From positions 52,511,702 through 52,575,701 of the forward strand of contig OZ020307.1 of NCBI GenBank assembly GCA_963971305.1: a stretch of DNA of 64,000 nt. Reading direction: 5' to 3'. A model generated the notes under the pieces. That model saw only the letters and a program-made list of their open reading frames with translations, was not told the origin of the DNA and did not search any database. The DNA comes from Arcuatula senhousia (taxonomy: Eukaryota; Mollusca; Bivalvia; Mytilida; Mytilidae). Shown piece by piece: positions 1-12,700 of the stretch. A program made the position numbers and the translations under genes. Each line of letters opens with the position of its first letter. Position 1 is the stretch's first letter.

Positions 1-880
1 TCTGAAGGCATATGGTCTACCAAAATCACACTTTTATTTCGTCTCCAATTATAATGTCATTTAGACCGAAATGTAATAAAACAAATATTACCAAAGTAGT
101 AGTTTTGAGTCGTAACCAAAATTGGCCAAACATTTCAGTTTGGCGTAAACTTCTTAAAATTACTGAAAATATGTTTTTGAATCCTGTATTTTGAGGAATG
201 GAAAAAACTAGCTATGCAATATTTAACAGCTTGGAGGAAACTGGGCTGAAACTCATGTGATTTAATGAAATATTTTTTAGATTTTTGTCCATTTTAGAGC
301 ATTTTCGGAGAGAAATTTCTAAATTTAACATAGAGCATATAAAAAATATCTATACCTTATTGGAAAATTTAACTGTACACGTCGATTTTTTATTGTAAAG
401 GAAATATCCTATGCCGATTTCTACGGTAATGTTGTTTATAAGGCTAATAAGTTCAAAAAACAATCCTTTGGGAATGAAAAATTGGCTTAAAACTTTATTG
501 AATAAAGGTTATGAAATGGAAATTTTAGTAAAATCTTTGAATTAAGTCTTTTTTTGTAAAAATATTGATAATTTGATACTTACTTTAAGTGTTGATTGCC
601 TTTTTATATTTTTTTTTTATACTTAGTCTAGTACTTATGTCATTTTTGAGCATAACAGCGGTCAGTTGTACATCATCAAATCATGAATTGTTTGACGTGT
701 TGTGTCGGATTTAAAATCGACATACTTGATTTTGTTACATCAGTTGATAGATGTGTCTTAGCTAGCTGTCAGTAACTTTGAGTGTTCTCAAGAGAGTATC
801 TCTACGTCCCGTTAATTACTTGCTGTCCTTTTGTCTCAGGGACTCTCTTGTTGAATTGAACTTCTATCGATTTGATTTTT
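1..880. other. Non-coding flank, no gene seen
   Basis: AT-rich sequence with no convincing exon. Two short stretches (about 61-90, and further on 1357-1382) resemble sequence 3' of gene C (63330-63356 and 63720-63746), which suggests that both belong to the repeating unit of the receptor gene array. Confidence 0.4.
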
Positions 881-1321
881 ACTGCGTATTGGTTTGTGCT
901 TTGTTATTGATTATCAATAGGGGGAAGGTTGGCGCTAAAAACTAGTTTAACCCCGCCACATTTTTAATGTGCCTGTCCAAAGCCAGGAATCTTTACCAAA
1001 GCTTATGTTTGTCTGTAGTCGATTTAATGTTTTTTGTCAAGAAGATGGTATTTCTTTGTACTTTCGGATTGGGCTTGAATCATATGTAGTTTATTTTCAA
1101 TCCAGGGACCAATTGAAAAACAGCGAGCAGTGGCCGCTGGTCACATTGTAGGCTGTTGGCTGTTTTCCATTGTGGATGTTTTAAATTTACGTTTATATTG
1201 TAGTTTGTGTCGCCTTCACTTATTTCACATCTCATTTTCTTCTATTTTGGTTTTTTGGTCGCCATATAGATTTTTAAACGGACTAAAACCTCGAGATACA
1301 GATTACTGGCCGCATGTATGA
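881..1321 (+). repeat. Degraded bivalve dispersed repeat
   Basis: Contains the string GTTTAACCCCGCCACATTTT followed by a GTGCCTGTCC-AAG-CCAGGA block. I recognise this pair from very common mussel repeats, where it lies in SINE-like or element-tail sequence. The copy is eroded and its exact ends are not visible. Confidence 0.45.
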
Positions 1322-1449
1322 AAAAGCAAAGTTTAACATGGGATTGAAGCTAATGAATATGAATTTTTGTTAAGCTTTACAATTCTTATTTAGTGATAAT
1401 TGTTTTTCGATTATTAGATTGACAGGTACTATACCACAACTTTATAAGG

Positions 1450-2216
1450 ATGGGTTGCGATAAGACCCTATTTTGGCGAAAAATAAAAATTATATCATAG
1501 CCTCTTACTGTATACCTTATTTTATAGCAAAATGATTGTACTGTTGTAAAAGACTACTTTTAAATACTTTTGCACAAACATAGATGGGGAAATTGTGTTC
1601 AAAATTGACCCATTTTCAATAAAAAAAATCAATTTCCTCTAAAGAAAAACTCAAGGTATGGCTTCAATAAATTAAAATTTTGTGCTCATACAAATGTATA
1701 CTTGAAGACAGTGTTTTCAATTCTATAAAATGTTAATCACATATATATAGATCACTTTAAACAACAATTATGAATTTGAAATGACCGCTAATCTCAAGAA
1801 AAACGAAGAAAACGAAGAGATTTCAGACATTTTTAACTACTGACAACAAGTAAAAAAATTATAGTCTTTGTAAATTTTCATTATATCTTGCACTCGGAAC
1901 CATCTTGAAACATTCACAAAAGATGTGTTTTAGTAATACAAAGTTTTGATTAAAGTATGGAGCTGGTTCCGCGTGCAAGGCTATACTTTCGGGGGGGGGG
2001 GGGGGTATATATATCACTCATTTGCGCCACTTTCGCACAGGCACATTGTTAAAATCATTTGCGGCACCATTTACTTAAAAACAAAAAATCTTTTAAACTA
2101 CAGACGTTTATATTAAAAAAATATTAACCTTTCAAACAGGACAATTTGTGATAGAATTTACTAATTTTATTTTGGACTTTCTCGGTGGGCTGAAAAAGGG
2201 TCTTATCGCAACCCAT
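1450..2216. mobile_element. TIR element, 0.77 kb
   Basis: The first 20 bases (ATGGGTTGCGATAAGACCCT) recur as an exact inverted copy at 2197-2216, so this looks like a non-autonomous DNA transposon. A G15 run lies inside at about 1991-2005. No transposase reading frame and no clear target-site duplication were seen, so the family is unknown. Confidence 0.6.
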
Positions 2217-2535
2217 ACTTTGTTGTTCATATGCTTAGATTAAGACAAAAAAAGTTGTCTGTTGGCCTTTTTTTTTTTGTTTATAAGCACATTTTTCTGA
2301 GACAATACCCTTTCAATGCACCGATATACACTTAAATAGATATAACCTGTATTTCAAACTTTATTTTGTAAATTTGTCATCAAAAGTAAGGAGGAGAAAT
2401 TTTCAACTCAATTTTTATGGAATTCTGTCTGCATTACATTCATAACAAACAACATTTAATTCAATCAATTGAATATTGAATCTGTACATTACTTTTCTTC
2501 TTAAAATATATGATAAACAAAATATAATACATGTT

Positions 2536-2660
2536 ATATGGCTATTTTCATATCATATTCCATATCTTCCTCGACGTATATCATACCCTTGAGCTAAAGC
2601 TCTCGGGATGATATTGGCGTTTCAGGAAATTACGAGATATGATATGAAAACAGCCATATG
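2536..2660. mobile_element. Short foldback element (MITE-like)
   Basis: Arms of about 22 bases beginning ATATGGCT flank a centre of about 80 bases with one mismatch between arms. It ends about 40 bases before the transmembrane exon of gene A, so it lies in that gene's intron. Confidence 0.5.
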
Positions 2661-2700
2661 ATATTTTATATAAAATGTAATGTTTAACTATATGTTTCAG

Positions 2701-2779
2701 CTGCTATTGCTGGTACATCCATAGCAGTAATAATTGCTGTTATTGTTGCCATCGTCACTGTTTTGTTTCTACGTAAAAG
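2701..2779 (+). CDS. Gene A transmembrane exon
   Basis: Encodes about 22 hydrophobic residues then RKR, a positive-inside anchor. It aligns with 45419-45503 (B) and 61675-61756 (C): all share the AIAG/TIAG/AIAAG start and end in a split AG|G arginine codon. Confidence 0.85.
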
Positions 2780-4019
2780 GTAATTTTAATAACCATAAAG
2801 TCATAACGAGTTTCCGATTGAATTGACAAAATATTTACAAATTGTTGTATGAATGTTTAATAAGTATTGTTTTGATTCTCTCATGAATTTGATTTTTATG
2901 AATTAAAACTAAAAATATTAAGCCTTATAAAAAACTAGAGTCAAATTACATAATATGAACCTTGTTCAAAATTATATTTTTTTAATCTATACATAATTTA
3001 GGGACCGACCATTTAACTTGAATGGCGGGGGGCTTGTTTTTTTCCTAAAAATATATTCCAAAAAATTATTTTTGATGAAAAAATATTCTTGCAGCAGAGG
3101 GTAAGAAAAAAAAGTATTCTGAAGAAGGATTTCTGCCATATAAAATAATGATATAATGAAAAAAAATATCCTGTTGGGGCGCCTCCGAAAAATAAATATT
3201 TTTTCCGCGCTTTGAGCGGAAAAAAAATTCGTACCAAAACAAAAAACCAAGCCCCCCTTCAAGTTAAATGGTCGATCCCTAACAAGTAATCTATAGCTAA
3301 GTCAATAGTTACTTCCATGAAAACAGTAATCTGAATACCCGAAGTAAAAATCCCTAACAGGATTCAAATATTATTATTACAGGACCTCAAATATTGGCAC
3401 AGAAAAGCAACATACACCGTTAGCTGTCAATACAACACAAAGACATGAAAATACGGATGCACAAATAGCAGGAATGCCGATTGCCCACCAAAGAGCTCCC
3501 GACAGTTTTGTTTACTCCGTAGCTAATGGCAGTTGTCGTGGTGTCAGTGCCATGGAAGAGAGCGGCGATGGTTATTTCGTACTTGAAAAAGAAAATCGTT
3601 CAACGAATGTAGTTTCAGATCGTAGAGAGGACGAATATGCAACGTCATCAAACGTAGCGTACAACAAGAGCGGGGAGAATTTTTATAGTCATTCGAAAGA
3701 AGGTGTTTATGACCAGACTGCAAACACAAAACAGAAACCAAACGAAGAAGCTGTTTATAGCCATTCCGTTGATGGATTATACGACACAGCAGTTGCTATA
3801 AACGACAACAGTGACAACCTGTACAGTCACTCTGTTGAGGGTATATACGATAAAGCTTCAGACGTGAAACAAAAAAGCAACATCGACAACTTGTACAGTC
3901 AATCTGTCGATGATTTCTATGACAGACTCCGTCAGAATATGACACCACATGACGCTGAAGATACGTATAATCACGTGTTTGGTGCTGTTACAGAGGATGA
4001 CTATAGCTTAACCCAATAA
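2701..4019 (+). CDS. Receptor gene A, 3' part: TM exon and tyrosine-repeat tail
   Basis: Two joined exons, 2701-2779 and 3383-4019, give the last 237 or so residues of a type I membrane protein. The first exon (after TTTCAG, donor GTAATT) encodes one hydrophobic helix, AIAGTSIAVIIAVIVAIVTV, followed by LFLRKR. The second encodes a tail with a DGYFVL site, four tandem modules near Y-S-H-S-V-D-G-x-Y-D, a terminal DTYNHVFG site and a TAA stop. Phases match genes B and C exactly (phase 1 into TM, phase 2 into tail). No signal peptide, lectin or stalk exon was found in 1-2700, so they probably lie left of the window. By paralogy it is a cell-surface receptor whose tail could be phosphorylated; ligand and kinase are unknown. 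Confidence 0.85.
3000..3280. mobile_element. TIR MITE in gene A intron
   Basis: Ends AGGGACCGACCATTTAACTT and its inverted counterpart near 3255-3280 (a few mismatches) enclose A/T-rich filler. Small long-arm elements with similar ends occur at 4144-4423 and 4591-4800, so this is a local family. It splits the last intron of gene A and carries no gene. Confidence 0.65.
3383..4019 (+). CDS. Gene A cytoplasmic tail exon
   Basis: Opens after TTATTACAG and ends at TAA. In order it encodes a polar lead with the shared APDSFVYSVANGSCRGV block, the ESGDGYFVLEKENR site, an EYATSSNVAYN block, four Y-x7-Y modules and EDTYNHVFG near the end. The fourth module has drifted (YSQSVDDFYDRL). No enzyme domain is visible; the exon looks like a docking scaffold. 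Confidence 0.85.
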
Positions 4020-4143
4020 TTGTGTGTTTTTATGGTACACGTATTGATTTTCAAAAATGATATGTACATAATCACTCCATTATTTATTCATTTTTGGGAC
4101 CTTGTGCATATATATGATATGTTTTCCAAAACATTATTTGATT

Positions 4144-4423
4144 AGGCAGCAATCATTTGAAATTCTGGGGAGGGGGTATGGATTTTTTTGAAAAAATTAT
4201 TTGTTTTCAATGTTTTGGAAAAAAAATAAATTGTCCTTGACCCAGAAAAAAATATATAAATTGTTTTGATGAGCCTGGGCTACACAGTGAAACAAAATTG
4301 CGGAAAAAAAATTGTTTTCGGTGTCGTTCAAAAAAAATTCTCGTGTTCGAAAAAAAATTTAAAAAATAAATTGTCGAGGGGCTAAAATCCATACCCCCCA
4401 GAATTTCAAATGGTTGCTGTCTT
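4144..4423. mobile_element. TIR MITE 3' of gene A
   Basis: Inverted arms of about 40 bases containing AGCAA-CATTTGAAATTCTGG on the left and the complementary block near 4384-4422 flank A/T-rich filler. It starts about 125 bases after the stop of gene A and may fall in its 3' UTR. A possible AATAAA within it (about 4225) cannot be assigned as a real poly(A) signal. Confidence 0.6.
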
Positions 4424-4590
4424 AGTACTGTTACTGTACATGTAACATGGTTTTTTTTAATTGTCATGCTTATCTTGTATTAAAAATTTAATTCTATTTT
4501 AATTTGCTTGATTTGTTTATTTGATTTATAATAGAAACTTCGATTTTCATGTAAGTTTGGTGTTCTAATTTTTACAATAGATTGATACCA

Positions 4591-4800
4591 GGCACAGACA
4601 ATTTAACTTAAAAGGGTGTCGTTTGGATTTTGAATTTGGTCAGTTTTTTTATCAGGAGTATATTTCATATAACAGAAATCCTTCTTCAATTTTTTTTTAC
4701 TCTCTATTGCCAAAATATTTTTTTCATCGAAAATTATTTTCAAAATATTTTTTAGGAAAAAAACTTAGCCCCCTTTCATGTTAAATGGTTGTTCCCTTAG
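4591..4800. mobile_element. Eroded MITE related to 3000-3280
   Basis: The right end (GCCCCCTTTCATGTTAAATGG...CCCTTA) matches the right end of the 3000-3280 element, and the left end (CAGACAATTTAACTTAAAAG) is its eroded partner. Confidence 0.5.
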
Positions 4801-5627
4801 ATATAAAAGTATCTTGTCACGCCTCCGTTTTAATAAAAATGCTAAATCAAGCAAAAAAATTAGTTGGATTGAGCTAATGAATTAAACGTTTTATTAAAAT
4901 ATGACAGAAAACCTTATCAAGTTAGTTTTCTATTCCAAATGAACATTGCTTAAATGAGTGTAAATGAAATACAAAAATACTAGTCTTCTTCACAATTGAT
5001 GTCCATATAGAATAAACAGAATAACTTTATAATATAATCGTCGCTATTATTAGAGGATGACAACAATTTGTATAAGAATTACAAAATGTAAATAACGGTA
5101 AAGTTTCTATTATCATTAAAGAGTTTCATAGCTAATTATTTAAGTCTGTAACGGTTTTGAACACTGATGTGGTTGAATCTAGATAAATTATTCTTATTTA
5201 ATGAATTAAGCATTATTGAAGACCTTGGTGTTCATGACTGCCAATGCAGAGAAATTTATTCCCAAAGTAGGATGTAAAATTTTTATTTTGACTTGTACAA
5301 TGAGAATGATATAAAAACCAAAAAATCTAAACAACAAAGCCTTGACTATTTTGAAAGATTTTTTTAAAGCTCTTGGTTCTTAGAAAAGGAATTTAATGTG
5401 AATAACAGACTTTTAATAAAAAGACAGTCTAGTAAAATCTACTTCTTGAAGTCAGATTGGAAATAATAAAAGTAAAGATAAGATATCCCTAGTTTGTTTA
5501 ATCTGACTTGTATAGGTAAAATTGGGTCTGACCATTCTGACTTGTACAAGTTGGTCCCCTGACTGAACATGTTGTCATTAAAAAATATCTAAAACGTTGC
5601 TAAGCTAATAAAGAGAGGCGATTAGAA
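4801..5627. other. Intergenic, nothing recognised
   Basis: AT-rich sequence without an open frame of note or a clear repeat. Confidence 0.4.
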
Positions 5628-6053
5628 TTAAGGTTCCACTAAAGTCAACAACTGGGACATGCATTTCCTATGTAAAATTGAAAAGAATTAGGCAGGAAAT
5701 TTAAAAACAGCTTTTGCTTTTAAAAATTACTGCAATTGATGCCATTCTGTAACATCTAGTGCAAGCGTATTTTGTTAAAAAAAAATGTATATAAATAAGA
5801 TAAAATTGAAAAATTCTTAGGCCAAGTTAGGGTGCGTTTGACTTTTGTGAAATTTTGTGAACAAAAATCAGTGTTGTGTTAATTTAAATGAAATTTTCAA
5901 AAAAATATCACTAGCTTGCACTAGATAAAAACGCTTATAACTAGTTTTTAAAGTCGATATGTTATATATTGTTTCTATTTTTTTCTGTATAATTCTTTTT
6001 TAAATTTACATAGGAAATGCATGTCCTAGATTTTGACTTTAGTGGAACCTTAA
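5628..6053. mobile_element. TTAA-flanked MITE with 60-bp arms
   Basis: Begins TTAAGGTTCCACTAAAGTCA and ends with the inverse, TGACTTTAGTGGAACCTTAA. Homology between arms runs about 60 bases, including the block GACATGCATTTCCTATGTAAA. TTAA at both outer edges fits the target site of piggyBac-type transposases, but the inner ends lack the usual CCC start, so the superfamily is a guess. No coding capacity. Confidence 0.65.
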
Positions 6054-6194
6054 ACAAATCGAACAAACCTCTCTTGATAAACCTCCCCCTTCTAAAACGT
6101 TATTTTACATTTCTTATTATCATTCCATTTTCAAAACATATATTAAATAAAAGGTAATATTTAAACATCTTAAGTTTAAGCATTTTTATTGCAG

Positions 6195-8991
6195 AGTTCA
6201 AGAAATGTATTTAAGAAAGTCGAGTGGACCATTGCTATTTTTAGCCGTGTATGAAATACTCTCAATGTTTATTAGTCTCGATCACCCAGACGCTTATCAA
6301 TGGATGATAAGAGTCTGGGACAGTCCCATTACCTATTTTGTTATTAGTCTCGATCATCCAGACGCTTTTAATGGCTGCGCCATAATGGTCTGGATTCATT
6401 CAACCAAATTTCTGTTCTTTCTGGATTTGGGAAAGATTTTGATTGGTCGGATTAGGGGAGGAAATGACGCTAAAAATATGTCGGAGAAATTCGGAAAATC
6501 TAAATTTAGGAACACAGACATAGGAAAGCCCATTGAAAATAATATGGCTGCGCCCATGCTGCAGTCGCCTCAGGTAAGAAATGTTTGAGAAATGCACATT
6601 AAATTATGTAAACGATTGTTTTAAAGTGTGAAAAGTTCTTTAAAAACATTTAAACATTGAAATGCTTGTATTTTATGAATGAACCGGTATAACTAAATAC
6701 TCTGAAATTACTATCTCAATTTGTAAACAAACACAAATTTTAGGCATGCTCATGCAAATTATAATATTGTTCCATTGACATTAAAGTTAGAAATAACATG
6801 TTTTTTAGTTGTCAGATGAAGAGATGGAGGTGGCATCGCACCCTAAGACTAGGAACAGAAATATTGTGTCCATCACTCATTGAAAATGTACTTTGATAAT
6901 GACCCAGTGCAAAACTTATGTACATTTTTACATGTACATGATGTTCATACAGAACTTGGAGTCGAGGCTTGAAACATTTCATTTGCCATCAGATTTGGAC
7001 GCAGTTGCCAGCACCACTTAGATTATTTGCCAATGGTTTGGTTATTTTTATAGAAGATAATTAGATGTGAAATAAGTGTATAACATACATGTACAGCCTG
7101 CCTACATGTACATGTACATGCGCTTTAATACTGAAAAAAAAGAAAGAAAAAGAAAAAACAAGAGGCTCCCAGGAGCCTGAATCGCTCACCTGACATATGT
7201 GCCTGAAGTAAAGGTTATTAGGCAAAATCTATTTGACGTTGAAAGGGTCATAAGATTAATAAGGGGGTCATCTGACAATATGGTGGATATTAAGGTGCTG
7301 ATCACTTTTGTTCTCAATCAAAATCTAAAAATCTGTCACACTTTTTGAGTTATTTGCAAAAAAATGCAGTTTAACCTAATGTTCTATTTTAGCCACAGTG
7401 GCAATGTTTTACAACCAATCAAAAATCCCCACAACAGTTTTATACACCTAATAATAATACACAATAATACCAAGTTTGGTTCTGATTGGACTTAAAGTGT
7501 CAGAGGAGTTAAAATTTTCAATATAATGAGGAAATTCAGTTAAAATGCTCAATTTTGAAGTTCCAAGGGCAATAACTCCTAAAAGGAAAGGTCCTACAAC
7601 GTTGACCCTATTACATATTTTGTAGATCTTGATGTGCTTAACAATATGCAATTTAAATTTCTCAAATATCTAGTATAGTTTTCAAGATATTGAGCTAAAC
7701 AGGTGCAAAATTTGCAAAAAATCCACAAAAAGGGCAATAACTCCTACATGGGTTGTTGGATTTTCTTCAAAATTTCAGAGCTGGTAGATCTTGAGGTGCT
7801 GATCACTTTTGTTCCCAATCAAAATTTTGAAATCTGTCACCGTTTTAGAGTTATTTGCAAAAAAATGCCATTTACCTCTATGTTCTATTTTTAGCCACAG
7901 CGGCCATGTTTTACAACCAATCAAAAATCCCCACATCAGTTCCATACAGCTAATGCTAATAAACAACTATACCAAGTTTGGTTCCATTTGGACTTAAAGT
8001 GTCAGAGGAGTGAACGTTTTCAATGTAATGAGGAAATGCTGTTAAAATGCTCAATTTTGACGTTCTAAGGGCAATAACTCCTAAAAGGAAAGGTCCTACA
8101 ACGTTGACCCTGTTACATATTTTGTAGATCTTGATGTGCTTAACAATATGCAATTTAAATTTCTCAAATATCTAGTATAGTTTTCAAGATATTGAGCTAA
8201 ACAGGTGCAAAATTTGCAAAAAATCCACAAAAAGGGCAATAACTCCTACATGGGTATTTGGATTTTCTTCAAAATTTCAGGGTAGGTAGATCTTGAGGTG
8301 CTGATCACTTTTACCCTTGCCAGAATTTTGATATCTGTAGCCGTTTTTGAGTTATTTGCAAAAAACTGCATTTTACCCCTATGTTCTATTTTTAGCCATG
8401 GCGGCCATGTTTTACGACGAATCAAAAATCCCCACATCAGTTCTAAGCACCGAATGCTAATGAACAACCATACCAAGTTTGGTTGCAATTTGACTTATGG
8501 TGTAAGAGGAGTTAACGTTTTAAAAAGTTAACGGACGACGGACGACGGACGGACGACGGACGGACGACGGACGCCAAGTGATGACAATAGCTCACATGAC
8601 CCTTCGGGTCAGGTGAGCTAATAACAAAAAGTTGGCCAGACTTAAATGAACATTTACATTCAAATTAACTAATTGCTTGACATAGGTACGTGTGTGATGA
8701 TTTTAGAACCAAAGACAATGAAAGAAAAAATATATAGACATAATTTATTTTCCAAAATTTTATGGTCCCTCAAAGGGCAGCATCATTCCAATGGAGCATA
8801 AGATATATGTTTGCAAACGAGTTGCCAATAAAACTTATCTGTTAAGACACTTAATTCATATGTATATTCTAACATGATGATCTTCATTGCTAAGTATCTT
8901 CAATTTGTCAAACTTTTTTTTGCAGGATGCGCTTATTAGCTGTGAATTAACAGTGGTAGATGCAGATGGTGCCAAACAAATGTGCCTCTGA
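6195..8991 (+). CDS. Doubtful spliced gene, 3' exons
   Basis: An open exon at 6195-6573 sits between a good acceptor (TTTTTATTGCAG) and donor (CAG|GTAAGA). Two downstream acceptors both continue it in phase 0 to a stop: 6809-6883 (TTTTTTAG, beginning LSDEEMEVAS) and 8926-8991 (TTTTTTTGCAG, beginning DALISCELTV). These would be alternative last exons. The first exon contains a near duplicate of ISLDHPDA at two sites about 70 bases apart. I recognise no domain. The intron holds a bivalve repeat at 7158-8620. It may be a real lineage-specific gene end, or chance open sequence. Confidence 0.25.
7158..8620 (-). repeat. GCTCACC-hairpin repeat, copy 1
   Basis: On the plus strand it starts AACAAGAGGCTCCCAGGAGC and ends GGGTCAGGTGAGCTA, the reverse of the copies at 15954, 19124, 27383 and 38845. 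Inside is a tandem duplication with a period of about 502 bases (GCAATAACTCCTAAAAGG at about 7569 and 8070). A short ACGGACG-rich run lies near 8530-8575. With 49360-50909 it forms a subtype lacking the 155-base inner repeats of the other copies. Confidence 0.75.
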
Positions 8992-11629
8992 CAAAACTGA
9001 GAATTTTTAATGAAATGAATTTACTTTTTTCTACCGCCTGAAAATTTTCCTAGATTCGTCCTGAGAATCTTTCATGATGACACAGAAAATACTTAACAAT
9101 ATATGTATTCTAAAAGAAAATTTTGCCTCACTTTAAAGTTTTTGCTTAAGCGACTTTTATGGTTTTCCAAGAAAAAGACAAGCTGACCAATGTACCCGTC
9201 CCTCCAATTTGATAAACCACAGCATAGTCTTCAGACTTATACACAAAAAGTCATATCTTTTATCTATTTAAATTTAAAAGAATTAACAAAACACATAATC
9301 TTCTCTTTGTGCTCACCACTCTACAATACATTTTGTATTAGGTATTTGGATTGGCTTTCTTTTCATGCTCAATGAAAGTAGAGGGGCTAAAAGTGTTTGG
9401 ATCAGTTAATTGGTTCAAAATCAGGTTTTCCTTCAAGTTACAGCTTCTTGACCATGAAAGAAGTATGGTATCATTATGAAACTTTATACATAATCAAACA
9501 GAAAGCACTGTATCATTGTACCTGACTCAGACAGCTTCACATTGTTAATTAATCACAGAAAAAGAGTGTTTGCTTAGGTTTTCATTCTATGACAGAAATA
9601 TCATCATTAAATTTGTACATAAATACATCTGGATTTAAGTATACATTGTAAATTTATACCCTTGCCATCTTTTTCATGGTTCAGTGTTAGCAGCAACAGA
9701 CTCTAATCCAAGTTAATCATTCATTAAAATGGTCTACATCTCTTGAAACCAAATGAAAAATAATAAGATTTGGAATAAGTGTACACAACACAGCCCTATT
9801 AAACGGCAATTCAGAAAAACCACAATGTACAACCACCAGCAGCCTTCAAATAGGCAGTTTAAAATGAAGGTTGAAGCACCATACAGTTGTTTTTATCGAA
9901 ATAAAAATTACAACAACGTTCCTGACAATAATTTGTTCTACATCTGGCATGTGTATGCATGTGTTTCGTCTATTCAAGACTCATCATCGTGATCATAGGC
10001 GCTCTACCCAACATATTGAAAAAATCCAAACGCTAGTCCCAGATAATGAAGAGCATTGAAAACTAAAACCAAAAATACTGAACAGGAAAACCAAATTATG
10101 ACATGTCTTGAGTAAAAGAATATATGGGTAATGTGCAAGTAATGTTTGCAGGTAGGTCGAGTTCAGTCTTAAGAAACGTTGTTGTTAGAATTAACTAATA
10201 CACATATGTGTCGTTTTGCATATTGAAGCACTTCACAAGTGAATGACAAAATGCATTTACATGTAATTTGAAAGGGGGTGACCATGGTATTTTCCTTAGA
10301 AAAATATTTTGAGTTTAGCAGCAAAGATAGAACAACAAATTCTGAAGAGGTATTTCTGCTATGTATACATGAATATTGCTAATAATGAAACAATATAACA
10401 TTCTGTCCTGGTGTCTTTCAAACTGAAACCCCACTTAACTATTTAGAAAATATGAAGCAGAGGCCTGACTGACATGAAAAGGGGAGGGTAACTTCCATTA
10501 TAAAGTTAGGTCCATTTGCGTGGCCCAAAAGGGTCTACTTTTTGGGGTTTTCAATGTGTGGAAATTTCAGATGTTGCATATATGATAAGGTGTACTTTTC
10601 TCAAATGTCGCATATATCAATTGAAAAAGAGTAGCCTACAACCAACTTTTGCCTCCTTAATGTAACCTTAACAGAACGTGCATTTGATAACTTGTACCAT
10701 TCAAACTTTGGTTTTAATAGAATATCTACACTGTACAAAATATGTCAAGTTTAAGCATATTCTGTGTAATTTTAAAGGCATTAAAATATATGAATGGCCA
10801 CAGTGTCTTTTTTAAACCGGCGTATATATGAATGGGGTGGGTATAAAATTTATGGGCTGCACATCTCTACCCTAAAATACTTGAGTTAACCCCCGCCCCC
10901 CGGTGGAAAAGCTATGAAATCAATCCCTTCAGTAGAATCTGAAAAATCTGTTACAAAAGTTAGTTACGGACAGACAGACAGACAAGGTGATTGCACTGAT
11001 TAGATAATTATAACTAGTTAATTTGAGCAGCTGCTCTCAAATAAATACCCCCTAACAAAAACATGTGACAGATCACTTTTTAAAATAGTAGGTGTATATA
11101 TGTTACAAATAGTGTGTGAAAGTTTAATGAAAATACATTGAGGGGTTTAGGAGGAGTTATGGATAAGAGATGGGTACCCTATGGAATAACGGAAAGAAAG
11201 AAGGGCAAACACCCATATCACTATATAACCCCCCCCCCCCACACACACACTTTTCAAGCGGGCAAGCGGGGGTAACGTATAAAAGTGTAGAAATAAGTGA
11301 TGGACCACAGCTAGTAGGCATGCACAGATGCATTTATATTCACAATTTCACAATCAACAAAGATTTTAACTCTAGACAGTAATAAACAAAACAGAAAAGT
11401 CCATAGTATTCTACCCCCTGGGGTGGGGGGCTGGGGGGTGTACTTGAATTTTTTTTTTGGTGGTGGTGGTGGTGGGGGGGTTCGGATAGAGGTCTCGAAC
11501 CCCAACCCCATCGTAGACTACTCTTTCCTGAATATTAAACCCAAATGTAGACCAACATACAAAATCATTCACCCCTTTGTTTGTTCGTTTTCTGAGACAT
11601 TACTTTTATACAATATATATAACATGTAA
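8992..11629. other. Intergenic with dispersed repeat pieces
   Basis: About 9360-9620 resembles 21120-21300 (shared block near CTT-ACCATGAA-GAAGT-TGGTATCAT), an old dispersed repeat. Poly-C and CA runs lie at about 11229-11250 and a GGT run at about 11460. No gene is supported. Confidence 0.4.
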
Positions 11630-12700
11630 CTATAATTTCAGAGTTAATTAATTTAATAGGAGCGCATATGTCTTCTGATAAATATTCACTGAGGTCACTT
11701 ATAAAAATATTAAATAAAAGGGGGCTTATTGTGTCACCTTGACGAACCCCTCTAAGGGTTTTATAAAAAGGGGTACACAAGTCTTCAAATTTCAAAGCTG
11801 ATTGTGTATCTTCTAATTGATTTTTGATGATTCGGTAGAAGTTTTAACCAATACCTAATTTGGCCATTTTGTATAACAGCCCATCTCTCCACACTGAATC
11901 AAAAGCACCCTTTAAATCAACAAAGCATGCATATACCTTTTTATTGTTTTTATGAATATATTTGTTTAATATTGCTTTTAATATATATAAGCTATCACTA
12001 GTTCTATGGTTTGGTCTAAATCCAAACTGATTATTTGATAATTTATCTTTCATAAAATCTGAAAGTCTGTTATTCAGTACACTACTAAACACTTTGGAAA
12101 GACAATTGATTAATGATATCCCTCTATAGTTGGCAGGGTTATTTTTATCTCTTTCCTTTTTTAAGTTTATTCAAAACTTCTTTGATATCTGAACAAGTAA
12201 TAGGACGGTCAGTTCTTTTCTCAAATGTGAGTTCTGACTCAATTGATTTTAATTCCTTCTCAATAATTTTCATAAATGCTGTATCTTTATCCTTACAGGT
12301 GCCTTGGTCTTTAAAATGCTGTATAGTATTTTTATAGTTTATGAGAAGGTCTCCCTGCTCATCATATCCTGAAGAAGATTTTGGATTAAAAGATTTAAGG
12401 AGCTTCCACAAATCACTTGGACAGTTGTTACAAGCTTCTTCTATTTTATTAAATAGTTGTTTTTTAAATTCTTGTTTCTTTTTCTTTATCAGTTTTCTAA
12501 GTGCTTTGATATGCTTAAAGAATTTTTTCTTGAGTTCAGAATTATAAGGATTATTTTTCATTTTTTTCCCTAATAAGTTTATTGTTTGTTTATAATCTTT
12601 AATGGTATTATCAGACCATTGAGGTCTCTTTCTACGTTTATGTTTATTGGATTGTTTTATTCTTTTACAACACTTTTCTGTTATTCATTTCTTTTTCACC
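11630..12700 (-). pseudogene. LINE reverse transcriptase fragment (inverted part)
   Basis: Read on the minus strand from about 12690 down, this gives a pre-RT linker (RRKRPQWSDNTIKDYKQ), a basic helix-rich region, then RT blocks: ANYRGISLINCLSKVFSSVL, NNQFGFRPNHRTSDSLYIL, the catalytic-region block CFVDLKGAFDSVWRDGL and GVRQGDTISPLLFNIFISDL. The YxDD box is not reached; the copy stops near 11640. A frameshift at about 12145 and a stop at about 11842 break the frame, so it is dead. The protein style fits a CR1/L2-like or Jockey-like LINE. Confidence 0.8.

Noticed and set aside
8298..8531. Frames on both strands within the 7158-8620 repeat
   Set aside because: Repeat-derived, overlapping on both strands, and without conserved protein features.
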